NCBI RefSeq assembly: GCF_014203755.1
Contig: NZ_JACHJS010000001.1
Location: 1,612,001 to 1,676,000, forward strand
DNA from: Saccharothrix violaceirubra
GTDB taxonomy: Bacteria; Actinomycetota; Actinomycetes; Mycobacteriales; Pseudonocardiaceae
Length of the DNA: 64,000 nt
Direction: 5' to 3'
Shown: positions 45,894 to 54,015 of the stretch, piece by piece
Layout: each line of letters starts with the position of its first letter
Numbering within the stretch: the stretch's first letter is position 1
Program-made: the position numbers and the translations under genes
Notes under the pieces: model-generated
The model's database searches: none
The model's input: only the letters and a program-made list of their open reading frames with translations
What the model was told of the DNA's origin: nothing

Positions 45894-47798
45894 GTGCGCC
45901 CCGATGACCTTCCGTCGCTGACCCTTCCCGGCTCCGTCTCGGTGCGAGGCGACCTCGTCCTGGTCGACGTCTCGACACCGGACGTCGGCGCGAACGCCTA
46001 CCGCGGCGCGCTGCACCGCGTCGCGCTCGACGGTTCGGGCGCGCACCGCTACACGTGGGGCGAACGCGACCTGGCTCCCCGGCTCTCGCCGGACGGCGGC
46101 CGGGTCGCGTTCCTCCGGGTGCCGGGGGAGGGGAAGGCGCCGCAGCTGTACGTGATGCCCGCGGCCGGCGGCGACGCCCGGCGGCTCACGGACCTGGTCC
46201 TGGGCGCGGGCGTGCCGGTGTGGTCGCCGGACTCGCGCACGCTGGCGTTCGTCGCGCGCGTCCCCGAACCCGGCCGTTACGGCTCGGAACTCGACGGCGT
46301 GACACCGACCCCCGACGCCGAGGCGCCCCGGCACATCACCCGGCTCGACTACCGGTTCGACGACATCGGCTTCACCGGCGACCGGCCGGCGCGCCTGTTC
46401 ACCGTCGACGCGCTCGACCCCGACGCCCGGCCGGTCGAGTTGACCGACGGCACGGTCGACGTCGCCGACCCGGCGTGGTCGGCCGACGGCACGCGACTGC
46501 TGTTCGTCGCCGACCGCGACCTCGGCGTCGAGGAGACGCTGGAGTCCGACGTCTACTCCGTCCCCGCGGCCGGCGGCGAGGCCGAACTCCTGGTCCGCAC
46601 CCAGGGCGACGCCGCGTTCCCCGTCGGCCTGCCCGACGGCGGCGTGCTGTTCTACGGCATCGAGGCGCACGGCGGCACCGGCATCGCCCGCAACCTCGGC
46701 CTGTGGCGGTGGACCCGCGCGGGCGGCGCGGTGCGGATCACCGACACCGAGACCGTCGACTGCGAGAAGCTCTCCGGCCCGCCCGTGGTCACCGACGACG
46801 GCGTGCTCGTGGCCGTGCGCGACCGGGGCGCCGTGCAGTTGCGGCGCGTGCCGCTCGACGGCGTCGGCTGCCCGCTCGACCACCTCGAACTGCTCGCCGG
46901 CGACCGGGCGCACGTGAAGTCGTTCGCCGCCGACGGCGACCTGGTCGTGGCCGTGGTGAGCACGCCGGACAACACCGGCGAGGTGGTGCGCCTCGGTACC
47001 GGGCCGCTGACCGCCCTCGGCGGCGCGGTGAAGGCGCACGAGGTCGTCGAGCTGTCCGGGTCGGCGTCCGACGGCTACCCGGTGCACGGGTGGCTCGTGC
47101 TGCCCGACGGCGAGGGGCCGCACCCGGTCGTGCTGGCCGTGCACGGCGGGCCGTTCATGTTCCACGGCTGGGGTTTCTGGGACGAGGCCCAGGTCTACGC
47201 GGGCGCGGGGTACGCGGTCGTGCTGCCCAACCCGCGCGGGTCGGCGGGCTACGGGCAGGAGCACGGCCGGGCGGTGATCGGCCGGTTCGGCACGGTCGAC
47301 GTCGACGACGTGCTGTCCGTGCTCGACGTGGCGCTGGAACGCGACGACCTCGACGCGGACCGGGTCGGCGTGATGGGCGGGTCCTACGGCGGGTTCATGA
47401 CCTCGTGGCTGGCCGCGCACCACGGCGAGCGGTTCCGGGCGGCGTGGAGCGAACGCGCGGTCAACGCGTGGGACTCGTTCGGCGGCTCGTCGGACATCGG
47501 CTGGTACTTCGCGGACGCCTACTGCGGGCCGAACCTGGAGACGCAGCGCGCGATGAGCCCGTTGACCTACGCGGAGAAGATCTCGATCCCGTTCATGGTC
47601 GCGCACTCCGAGCACGACTGGCGGTGCCCGCTGGAGCAGGCGCAGCGCATGTTCGTGGCGTTGCGGCGCAACGGGGTCGAGGCCGAGCTGCTGCTGTTCC
47701 CCGGCGAGGGCCACGAGCTGACCCGGTCGGGCAAACCGCGCCACCGCGCGCAGCGGTTCGCCCACGTGCTCTCGTGGTGGGGCCGCCACCTCGACTGA
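45894..47798 (+). CDS. S9-family prolyl oligopeptidase / acylaminoacyl peptidase
   Basis: 634 aa. Residues about 1-380 are a beta-propeller with repeated LSPDGGRVAF-, WSPDSRTLAF- and WSADGTRLLF-type strands that gates the active site. Residues about 385-630 are the alpha/beta hydrolase domain: HGGPFMFHGWGFWDEAQ, NPRGSAGYGQEHG, nucleophile Ser in GGSYGGFMTSW, Asp in AHSEHDWRCPLEQ and His in PGEGHELTRSG. There is no signal peptide, so it is a cytoplasmic peptidase on short peptides. It probably has its own promoter. Confidence 0.93.
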   Translation: MRPDDLPSLTLPGSVSVRGDLVLVDVSTPDVGANAYRGALHRVALDGSGAHRYTWGERDLAPRLSPDGGRVAFLRVPGEGKAPQLYVMPAAGGDARRLTDLVLGAGVPVWSPDSRTLAFVARVPEPGRYGSELDGVTPTPDAEAPRHITRLDYRFDDIGFTGDRPARLFTVDALDPDARPVELTDGTVDVADPAWSADGTRLLFVADRDLGVEETLESDVYSVPAAGGEAELLVRTQGDAAFPVGLPDGGVLFYGIEAHGGTGIARNLGLWRWTRAGGAVRITDTETVDCEKLSGPPVVTDDGVLVAVRDRGAVQLRRVPLDGVGCPLDHLELLAGDRAHVKSFAADGDLVVAVVSTPDNTGEVVRLGTGPLTALGGAVKAHEVVELSGSASDGYPVHGWLVLPDGEGPHPVVLAVHGGPFMFHGWGFWDEAQVYAGAGYAVVLPNPRGSAGYGQEHGRAVIGRFGTVDVDDVLSVLDVALERDDLDADRVGVMGGSYGGFMTSWLAAHHGERFRAAWSERAVNAWDSFGGSSDIGWYFADAYCGPNLETQRAMSPLTYAEKISIPFMVAHSEHDWRCPLEQAQRMFVALRRNGVEAELLLFPGEGHELTRSGKPRHRAQRFAHVLSWWGRHLD

Positions 47799-47884
47799 TT
47801 CCAAACCGGGGTGAAAGCCCCGTTGTGCCTCCCGGCCACCACGCGACGCGGCAGACTGGCGCGCAGCGCGCGGAGGAGGTCGTG

Positions 47885-48574
47885 ATGGAGCCGAAGACAC
47901 CGGGGACCTTCGTCGAAGGGCTGACGCCCGACGACCGTTCGGCGCTGCTCGCGTTGGGCGTGGAGAAGGCATACCGGCAGGGCGACGTCATGCTGCGCGA
48001 GGGCGAGCGCACCGACCACGTGGTCCTGTTGCTGCGCGCGATCGTGAAGGTGACCCGGACGCTGGACAACGGCCGGTTCGCGCTGCTCAACATCAAGATC
48101 GGCGGCGACCTGGTCGGCGAGATGGCCGCGCTGAGCGGGGATCCCCGGTCGGCGACCGTGACCGCGTGCGCCGAGTCGCGCGTGCGGATCGTCACCGCGG
48201 CCGACTTCCGGCGCTACCTGGCCGACTCGCCGGGCGCGCACCTCGCCCTGGACCGGATGATCATGCGCACCCTGATGTGGGCGGACAAGCGGCGCGTGGA
48301 CTTCAGCTGTTTCACCGCGCAGGTCCGATTGGCCCGAGTGCTGTCCGAGCTGGCCGAGGGGTACGGGCGGACCGTGCCGCAGGGCGTGATGATCGACCTC
48401 GGCCTGACCCAGAAGGAGGTCGGCGCGTTGATCGGTGTGGAAGAGGACACGGCACGCAAGGAACTGCGTGCGTTGCGTGATCGCGGAGTCGTGCGGATGG
48501 GGTATCGGACCCAGACGATCGTGGACGCACGGGCGTTGGGCCGGATCGCGGAAGGTTCGTGGGAAACCCGGTGA
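47885..48574 (+). CDS. Crp/Fnr-family transcriptional regulator
   Basis: 229 aa. The N-terminal cyclic-nucleotide-binding-like barrel (about 15-130) has VMLREGERTDHVVLLLRAIV and GGDLVGEMAALSGDPRSATV, close to the phosphate-binding cassette of Crp proteins (GE-x-x-x-L-x-x-x-x-RSA). A C-terminal winged helix follows (LTQKEVGALIGVEEDTARKE). No Cys cluster, so not an Fe-S Fnr. The ATG has GGAGGAGG 5 nt upstream. Its stop overlaps the GTG of a cyclase-domain protein, suggesting a cyclic-nucleotide circuit. Confidence 0.92.
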   Translation: MEPKTPGTFVEGLTPDDRSALLALGVEKAYRQGDVMLREGERTDHVVLLLRAIVKVTRTLDNGRFALLNIKIGGDLVGEMAALSGDPRSATVTACAESRVRIVTAADFRRYLADSPGAHLALDRMIMRTLMWADKRRVDFSCFTAQVRLARVLSELAEGYGRTVPQGVMIDLGLTQKEVGALIGVEEDTARKELRALRDRGVVRMGYRTQTIVDARALGRIAEGSWETR

Positions 48575-49209
48575 ATCCGCTACTTCCCCCCGGTGGTGCG
48601 GCGGATGCTGGACCCGTGACGCCGCAACTGTTCGACGGACTTGTCTACCGCCTCCTCGTCGCGGTCGACGTGGAGGGCTACAGCCGCCTCGACGCCCTGG
48701 AGCAGTCCCGAGTCCAGTCCAGGCTGGGCGAGGTGCTCGACGTGGCCGCCGCCGACTGCGGGCTCGACCGGTCGGGGTGGTACCGGCAGCCGCGTGGCGA
48801 CGGCGAGTTGGCCGTGCTGCCCGCCGACGTGGACACCGCGTGGGTCGTGGGCGCGTTCACGGACTGCCTCGCGTCCGCGCTCGCCGGACTGCGCACGGCG
48901 GGCACGCCGTTGCGGATGCGCGTGGCGATGCACTGCGGACCGCTGATCCCGGGGCGGTTCGGGGTGGTGGGCGACGCGCCGATCGTGACGTCGCGGCTGC
49001 TCGACGCGCAGGTGGTGCGGCGGACGTTGGCCGAGTGCGGCGACGACCTGGTGCTCGTGATCTCCCGGCAGCTCTACGACGACGTGGTGCGGACCCGGTT
49101 CCACGACCTGGACCCGGGGCGGTTCCGGGCCACCAGGTTCTCGACCAAGGGCCGGTCCTACGCGGGATATCTGTGCGCGGGGGCCGCCCGGTCGCCGGTC
49201 AAGTCCTGA
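48571..49209 (+). CDS. Class III nucleotide-cyclase-domain protein
   Basis: 212 aa, almost entirely one cyclase homology domain. The first metal Asp is in LLVAVDVEGYSRLD, the second in PRGDGELAVLP, and FGVVGDAPIVTSRLLDA replaces the usual GDTVNVAARL-type helix, so the transition-state Asn is not conserved in the standard form. It may be a weak cyclase or a nucleotide-sensing relative. The GTG overlaps the crp stop (GTGA), giving coupled synthesis. There is no membrane segment or sensory domain. Confidence 0.72.
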   Translation: MNPLLPPGGAADAGPVTPQLFDGLVYRLLVAVDVEGYSRLDALEQSRVQSRLGEVLDVAAADCGLDRSGWYRQPRGDGELAVLPADVDTAWVVGAFTDCLASALAGLRTAGTPLRMRVAMHCGPLIPGRFGVVGDAPIVTSRLLDAQVVRRTLAECGDDLVLVISRQLYDDVVRTRFHDLDPGRFRATRFSTKGRSYAGYLCAGAARSPVKS

Positions 49210-49264
49210 ACGGCATTCACGGAACCGGTAGCGGGAGCGAGCGCGGGTGGGGCACCCTTCGACC

Positions 49265-49825
49265 ATGCGATGGACCGTGCGCGTCGGCAGGCCCGACGAC
49301 GCCCCGGAGATCGCCAGGATCAACGTCGACGCCTGGCAGCACTCCTACCGGGGCATCGTGGACGACCCGGTGCTCGACCGGATGCTGCCGGAGAGCCGAC
49401 TGCCGGCGTTGACCCGGGTACTGCGGTTGCCGGAACCGAGTCGGGTGTTCGTCGCGGTGGACGAGGACGGGACGATCGGGGCGTACTGCGCGGTGGACGC
49501 GGTGCGCGAGGGCGACGACGCCCATCCCGATCTGCACACCGGTGAGCTGGTGGCGATCTATGCCGATCCCCGGGTGCATGGGACGGGTGCGGGGCACGTG
49601 GTGCACGAGGCCGGGGTGAAGCACCTGGTGGATCAGGGGTTCCGGTACGCGGTGCTGTGGGTTTTCCAGGACAACGCGCGTAGTCGGGCCTTTTACGAGG
49701 AGCATGGGTGGCGGCACGACGGGTTGGTGCATCGGTACGAGTTGGCCGGGTCTCATCTGCCTGAGGTGCGGTACGGGCGGTTCTTGCCGGTGCCTCGGCG
49801 GCGGGCCCAGTCCAGTTCGGTGTAG
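49265..49825 (+). CDS. GNAT-family N-acetyltransferase
   Basis: 186 aa. Starts MRWTVRVGRPDDAPEIARIN, followed by VDAWQHSYRGIVDDPVLDRM, a common opening in small GNAT enzymes. The acetyl-CoA P-loop strand is ELVAIYADPRVHGTGAGHVV, and WVFQDNARSRAFYEEHGWRH is the C-terminal GNAT signature. The substrate is unknown. The final third uses less strictly G/C third positions than its neighbours. A 22-nt repeat array starts just after the stop. Confidence 0.9.
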   Translation: MRWTVRVGRPDDAPEIARINVDAWQHSYRGIVDDPVLDRMLPESRLPALTRVLRLPEPSRVFVAVDEDGTIGAYCAVDAVREGDDAHPDLHTGELVAIYADPRVHGTGAGHVVHEAGVKHLVDQGFRYAVLWVFQDNARSRAFYEEHGWRHDGLVHRYELAGSHLPEVRYGRFLPVPRRRAQSSSV

Positions 49826-49837
49826 GGGCTTCTGCCC

Positions 49838-49924
49838 GTGGCTTTGCGTTCCCGAACGCGCGAGTTATGCGTTCGGACACCGCGAGTTGTGCACTCGGAC
49901 ACCGCGAGTCGTGCGTTCGGGCAT
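49838..49924 (+). repeat. 22-nt tandem repeat, locus D (3 units plus shared flank)
   Basis: Units at 49859, 49881 and 49903, the first two beginning CGCGAGTTATGCGTTCGGAC and CGCGAGTTGTGCACTCGGAC. The flank from 49838 contains GCGTTCCCGAACGC, a small hairpin. Positions 49838-49892 are identical (55 nt) to the reverse complement of 57731-57785. The array is 3' of the GNAT gene in sense orientation, before the convergent RES gene. Confidence 0.85.
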
Positions 49925-49959
49925 CCTGAGTTCGTAGTGCTGTCCGGTGATGTGTCGGA

Positions 49960-50616
49960 TCAGCCCAGGAGGGTGTAGTTCAGGTCCTCGCAGACTCGGG
50001 CCAGTGGCAGGTCCAGACCCGGGTGTTCCAACGGGAGCAGGACGTCGGGTGCGGCGGGCAGGCCGGTGCCGCCGGGTGGGTCCCACAGGCAGATCGCGGG
50101 GTCGCCGGAGTCCATCGACGAGCGGTACCACAGGCCGTCCAACTCGGGATATGCCGCGCGGATCGCGCGGGCCCAGGCCTGGGTCAGGTGTTTGGGGCCC
50201 GAAGAGATCTCCTGGGACGCCCCGACGCGGGTCGGCCAGAGGCCGGTCAGGTCGAGTAGGCGCAGGGTCCTGCGTGGTCTCAGGATCACCATGAACGGGC
50301 TGCGGGTGCGGCGGTCCACCACCGACGTGGCCTGGAAGACCTCGGCCACCGACGTTCTCACGGTGAGACCGAAGTACAGCACACCCTGGTCCGGCGCGTG
50401 GACGAACGAGCCGTCCGGTGCGCCGATCTGGGTGTCGAAGCGGGCGTGCGGCAGTGGGCCGGTGTAGCGGAAGCTGTTCCAGCGCTGCGGGTGCAGGCCC
50501 TTGGCCGTGAAGATGCGGACCATCCGGGTGGCGCGGTGCACCGCGACGACGTCCTCGGTGCGGCGCAGCGAAGCCTGGAGCACGGCCGGGGCCGGCGGCA
50601 GGGGGAGTCGGGACAC
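49960..50616 (-). CDS. RES-domain toxin (NAD+-degrading type)
   Basis: 218 aa. The RES core is clear: R50/Y51 in WNSFRYTGPLPHARFD, Tyr81 in GVLYFGLTV and Glu92 in TSVAEVFQA, i.e. the Arg-Tyr-Glu set used for NAD+ hydrolysis or transfer in MbcT/ParT-type toxins. The C-terminal part continues with GLWYRSSMDSGDPAICLW, typical of the family. GTG 50616 is only 3 nt after the stop of its presumed antitoxin. It should deplete NAD+ when freed from the antitoxin. Confidence 0.87.
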   Translation of the reverse strand: MSRLPLPPAPAVLQASLRRTEDVVAVHRATRMVRIFTAKGLHPQRWNSFRYTGPLPHARFDTQIGAPDGSFVHAPDQGVLYFGLTVRTSVAEVFQATSVVDRRTRSPFMVILRPRRTLRLLDLTGLWPTRVGASQEISSGPKHLTQAWARAIRAAYPELDGLWYRSSMDSGDPAICLWDPPGGTGLPAAPDVLLPLEHPGLDLPLARVCEDLNYTLLG

Positions 50617-50619
50617 GTG

Positions 50620-51204
50620 TCAGGCCGGGGTTCCCAGTCCGGCGACCAGTGCGGCCACCCGTGCCGCCTCGCCGCCCGCCAGCAGCCAGTCCCGGGGCGC
50701 GGCGGGCACCCCGTCCACCGGCAGGTCCTCCTGCGGCGTGGTCATGAACCCGGCGACGACGAGCGCGGGTTGGTCGGCGGGCACGGCCGCGAGCACGACC
50801 TCCAGGCCCGGCAGCACGCCCGCGCCCGCGAACTGCCACGCGGGCAGTCGCCACGAACCCCGGTCCTTCCAGCCGACCAGGCGGCCGACGCCGAGTCGGT
50901 GCCGCACGCGGCTGGTGTCGACGCCGAGCGTGCGGGCCGCCTCGGCGACCGACAGCGCCGAATCGCGCAGCACGGCGTGCGCCACGACGGTACGGGCGCG
51001 CGACCGGTCGTCGCGTCCGGTGACGGGGCTCAGGTCGAGGCCGACGTCGGTCAGCGCGGCCCGCTGGTCGGGGGTGAAGTAGCCGGCCGGTTCGGGGTGG
51101 GGCGGCGCGAGTCGCCGGGCGGCGTCCGCGACGAGGTCGAGGAACTCGTCGGGGGTGACCTGTAGGCCGGCCTTCGCCAGCACGGACTCCAGAGCGGGAC
51201 TCAT
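50620..51204 (-). CDS. Antitoxin of the RES pair (HTH plus MbcA/ParS-like end)
   Basis: 194 aa, first gene of the pair. Residues about 85-130 hold a helix-turn-helix (ALSVAEAARTLGVDTSRVRH, then RLVGWKDRGSWRLPAWQF) that looks more like a MerR/excisionase-type domain than the usual Xre. The C-terminal region, with VVAGFMTTPQEDLPVDG, APRDWLLAGGEAARVAALV, resembles the end of MbcA/ParS antitoxins that blocks the RES active site. ATG 51204 is 6 nt after TACCCT, implying a leaderless autoregulated mRNA. Pairing with RES is supported by the 3-nt spacing. Confidence 0.75.
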   Translation of the reverse strand: MSPALESVLAKAGLQVTPDEFLDLVADAARRLAPPHPEPAGYFTPDQRAALTDVGLDLSPVTGRDDRSRARTVVAHAVLRDSALSVAEAARTLGVDTSRVRHRLGVGRLVGWKDRGSWRLPAWQFAGAGVLPGLEVVLAAVPADQPALVVAGFMTTPQEDLPVDGVPAAPRDWLLAGGEAARVAALVAGLGTPA

Positions 51205-51210
51205 GCGCAC

Positions 51211-51216
51211 AGGGTA
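51211..51216 (-). promoter_or_regulatory. -10 box of the toxin-antitoxin operon
   Basis: TACCCT on the minus strand followed by 6 nt and ATG 51204. Confidence 0.45.
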
Positions 51217-51388
51217 TCCCGCACGTGCGCTTCTGTGCGCGAGTATCGCTCGAATGTCGCAGGGCTCGGACTTTGCGTGCACAACTCGCCACTCTGCGTA
51301 GACATCCGGCGGTCGGGCATGGTGATCCGGCTCTCATGGCGGCGCTCGCTACCATGGCCGGCCGGAGCACTGCGGGGGTGGAATTCAC

Positions 51389-52522
51389 GTGTCGACACCG
51401 GTTCGCGCGGACAGGCGGGTCATGGGCCTGTGGGCCGCGGTGATGATCGCGGCGCTGGTCGTGGTCCTGGTCCGGGCCGGCGACGGGCTGATCGACCTGC
51501 GGGTCTACCGCGTCGGCGGGCGGGCCTGGCTGGAGGGCGTGCGGCTCTACGCCGAGGGCTTCCCCAAGCCGCTGGACGGCCCCGCGCTCCCGTTCACCTA
51601 CCCGCCGATCGCCGCCGCGCTGTTCAGCCTGCTCGCCCTGGCCGCGTGGCCGGTCGCCGTGTTCCTGTGGACCGCGCTCGGGCTCGCACTGCTCACGGCC
51701 GTGTCCCTGGCGACCGCGCGCCACCTGTACGGCCGCACGGCCCGCGCGGTGTTCGTCGGTCTCGCCGTGACCGCGGGTTCGCTGGTGCTCGAACCGGTCC
51801 GCCAGACGCTCGACTTCGGCCAGATCAACCTGCTGCTGCTCGGCCTGGTCGCGCTGGACTGCCTGCTGCCGACCACGAAGTGGCCACGCGGCCTGCTCAT
51901 CGGCGTCGCCGCCGCGATCAAGCTGACGCCCGCCGTGTTCGTGCTGTTCTTCCTGGCGCGCAAGCAGGTCAAGCCCGCCGTCACGGCCGTCGTCACGTTC
52001 GTCGCGTGCGGCCTGCTGGGCTACGCGGTCGCGCCCACCGACACCCGCGACTACTGGTTCGACGCCCTGCTCGACCCCGGCCGCGTCGGCGGCCTGGCGT
52101 ATGCGGGCAACCAGTCGCTGCGCGGTTTCGTGCACCGGCTGGGCCTCACCGGCTTCGCCGAGACGGCCACGTGGGGCGTGCTCTGCTTGGCGGTGCTGGC
52201 ACTCGTCGTGCTCGCGGTCCGGCGCAGTGGGGACGACCGGGTCGCCGGCCTGCTGGCCGTGGCGATCGGCGGCCTGCTGGTGTCACCGGTGTCGTGGTCG
52301 CACCACTGGGTGTGGGTCGTGCCCGCCCTGGTGTACCTCGTGCACCGGTCCTGGAAGTGGGCCGTCGCCGTCGCCGTGCTGTTCCTGCTCGGGCCGCACT
52401 GGTTCCTGCCGCGCGAGGGCGACGTGGAACTGCACTGGTCGTGGTGGCAGCACGTGGTCGGCAACGCCTACGTGCTCGCCGGCGTCGTCGCCCTGGTGCC
52501 GCTGGTCAGGCGCCGCGCCTGA
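51389..52522 (+). CDS. GT87-family membrane glycosyltransferase (polyprenol-sugar dependent)
   Basis: 377 aa with about nine to ten membrane helices. Family features: an early acidic loop DGLIDLRVYRVGGRAWLEG, PFTYPPIAAALFSLLAL, FGQINLLLLGLVALDCL and a later SPVSWSHHWVWVVPAL. GT87 enzymes such as the mycobacterial PimE and Rv2181 types add alpha-1,2-mannose to lipid-linked glycans on the outer face. The GTG at 51389 has a GGGGGTGG stretch upstream, and TACCAT at 51350-51355 could be the -10. Its last 17 bp overlap the convergent gene. Confidence 0.88.
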   Translation: MSTPVRADRRVMGLWAAVMIAALVVVLVRAGDGLIDLRVYRVGGRAWLEGVRLYAEGFPKPLDGPALPFTYPPIAAALFSLLALAAWPVAVFLWTALGLALLTAVSLATARHLYGRTARAVFVGLAVTAGSLVLEPVRQTLDFGQINLLLLGLVALDCLLPTTKWPRGLLIGVAAAIKLTPAVFVLFFLARKQVKPAVTAVVTFVACGLLGYAVAPTDTRDYWFDALLDPGRVGGLAYAGNQSLRGFVHRLGLTGFAETATWGVLCLAVLALVVLAVRRSGDDRVAGLLAVAIGGLLVSPVSWSHHWVWVVPALVYLVHRSWKWAVAVAVLFLLGPHWFLPREGDVELHWSWWQHVVGNAYVLAGVVALVPLVRRRA

Positions 52523-53327
52523 CCCACTCGGCCGCGTGGCGCAGCGTCCGTTCGTCCACATCGGACAGGTCGAAGCCCAGTGCCACCACGTGCCCGACCA
52601 GCTCCGGGTCCGGCGGCAGGCCGTACTTGCGCAGGTAGTGCGGCACGGCGCCGGCCCAGACCCAGGTGCCGTCGGTCTGGAACGTCGGCGGCACGTCCCG
52701 CTCGTCGGGCACGAACTCGTCGACGCCCGGCGCCTCGTCCGCGACCACCACCACCGGCGCGGACTCCAGGTAGACCAGCAGCGGTTCCAGCACCTCCGGG
52801 TCGAGCACGGTCCGGTTCACCACCGGACGGCCCTCGCCGTCGCGTCCGTCGTAGACGTTCGCCATCCGCAGTTCGACCGCCCGCAGCGGCGGCAGGCCCA
52901 GGCGCTCGCGCAGCCAGTCGGGGATGCGGTCGTCGGCACGCGGGAACGTGCGCAGCTCGTCCTGGAAGCCGATCACCGGGGGAGCGTTGCGCCAGCGCGG
53001 CTCGTCCTCGGCGTTGAAGTCGACCGCGAACGCGCTCGGTGCCTCGATCTCGTAGACCGCGCTGAGCCACGTGCCCCGGTCGGGCGTGTGCATCACGACG
53101 CGCAGTTCGCCGAACAGCCGCACGACGTCCATCGGCGGGCGGATCGGCCGCCACTGCCCGTCGGGACCGGCGAACGCCAGGTCGACCTCGATGTGCCGGC
53201 CGGCCGCGCGGTACTCGGCGCGGACCCGCCGCCAGTCCGGGGGCAGGGCGGGGAGCATGGCCCGGCCCAGCCGTCGGACGAGCTGCTCCTGGTCCTGCTC
53301 GTTCGGCGGTGCGTCTGGCCGGCTCAT
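52506..53327 (-). CDS. YezG/DUF600-like (immunity-protein-type) protein, 273 aa
   Basis: Soluble, acidic, Pro/Trp-rich protein. DWRRVRAEYRAAGRHIEVDL, then MHTPDRGTWLSAVYEIEAPS, DFNAEDEPRW, DELRTFPRADDRIPDWLRER and a late TWVWAGAVPHYLRKYGLPPD are reminiscent of YezG/DUF600 antitoxins and the related immunity proteins of polymorphic toxins. No toxin gene is adjacent, so it would be an orphan. ATG 53327 has AAGGGA about 10 nt upstream; TAAGAT (53376-53371) may be the -10. The 3' end overlaps the GT87 gene by 17 bp. Confidence 0.6.
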   Translation of the reverse strand: MSRPDAPPNEQDQEQLVRRLGRAMLPALPPDWRRVRAEYRAAGRHIEVDLAFAGPDGQWRPIRPPMDVVRLFGELRVVMHTPDRGTWLSAVYEIEAPSAFAVDFNAEDEPRWRNAPPVIGFQDELRTFPRADDRIPDWLRERLGLPPLRAVELRMANVYDGRDGEGRPVVNRTVLDPEVLEPLLVYLESAPVVVVADEAPGVDEFVPDERDVPPTFQTDGTWVWAGAVPHYLRKYGLPPDPELVGHVVALGFDLSDVDERTLRHAAEWVRRGA

Positions 53328-53408
53328 GCGTCGGACATCCCTTCGACTCCCCCCAAGGACGGTGCGCCGATCTTAACGGGGCGGACCGGACACCGGAGCC
53401 GGTACGCC

Positions 53409-53447
53409 ACACGGCCCCGGTGTCCACAGTGGACACCGGGGCCGTGT
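53409..53447. terminator. Perfect 19-bp terminator after the FKBP gene
   Basis: ACACGGCCCCGGTGTCCAC-A-GTGGACACCGGGGCCGTGT is a perfect inverted repeat, 10 nt past the stop of the minus-strand FKBP gene and upstream of the next minus-strand gene. As the arms meet around one base, the true loop takes 3-5 nt. Confidence 0.88.
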
Positions 53448-53457
53448 CGGTCGTCGG

Positions 53458-53832
53458 TCAGTGGACCTCGACCAGGTCCACCACGAAGATCAGGGTGGCG
53501 CCGGGCTTGATCACGCCGCCCGCGCCGCGGTCGCCGTAGGCCAGGTGCGGCGGGATGACCAGCTTGCGCCGGCCGCCGACCTTCATGCCCTGCACGCCGC
53601 GGTCCCAGCCGGCGATGACCCGGCCGCCGCCCAGCGGGAACTGGAACGCCTGGTTGCGGCTCCAGGACGAGTCGAACTCCTCGCCGGTCTCGAAGCCGAC
53701 GCCCACGTAGTGCACGCTCACCGGACGCCCGGCGACCGCCTCGGCGCCGTCGCCGACGGTGATGTCCTCGATCACGAGGTCGGCGGGCACGGGCCCGTCG
53801 TGCGGCGCGACCTCGGGCTTGCTGAGGGCCAT
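53458..53832 (-). CDS. FKBP-type peptidyl-prolyl cis-trans isomerase
   Basis: 124 aa single FKBP domain: VSVHYVGVGFETGEEFDSSW, FQFPLGGGRVIAGWDRGVQG, MKVGGRRKLVIPPHLAYGDR and the final TLIFVVDLVEVH. The active-site aromatic and Asp residues (Tyr in VHYVG, Asp in FDSSW, Trp in AGWD, Tyr in AYGD) are all present, so it should catalyse prolyl isomerisation in the cytoplasm. The ATG has GAGGAG 8 nt upstream. Confidence 0.95.
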   Translation of the reverse strand: MALSKPEVAPHDGPVPADLVIEDITVGDGAEAVAGRPVSVHYVGVGFETGEEFDSSWSRNQAFQFPLGGGRVIAGWDRGVQGMKVGGRRKLVIPPHLAYGDRGAGGVIKPGATLIFVVDLVEVH

Positions 53833-54015
53833 GGGTGGAACTCCTCGGGATTCGGATTGCGGTACCGGTCGAGTCAACCACGCCGTCCGACGGACGGCCG
53901 ATCGGCCCACGACTGCCGGATCTTGTGCGCTGCGTCGTCGTTCTGTTGCGCTGTGTGCACGAAATCCGGCGTGGACACCACGTCCACCCGCAAGAACACC
54001 GAGGAGGGGATGATC

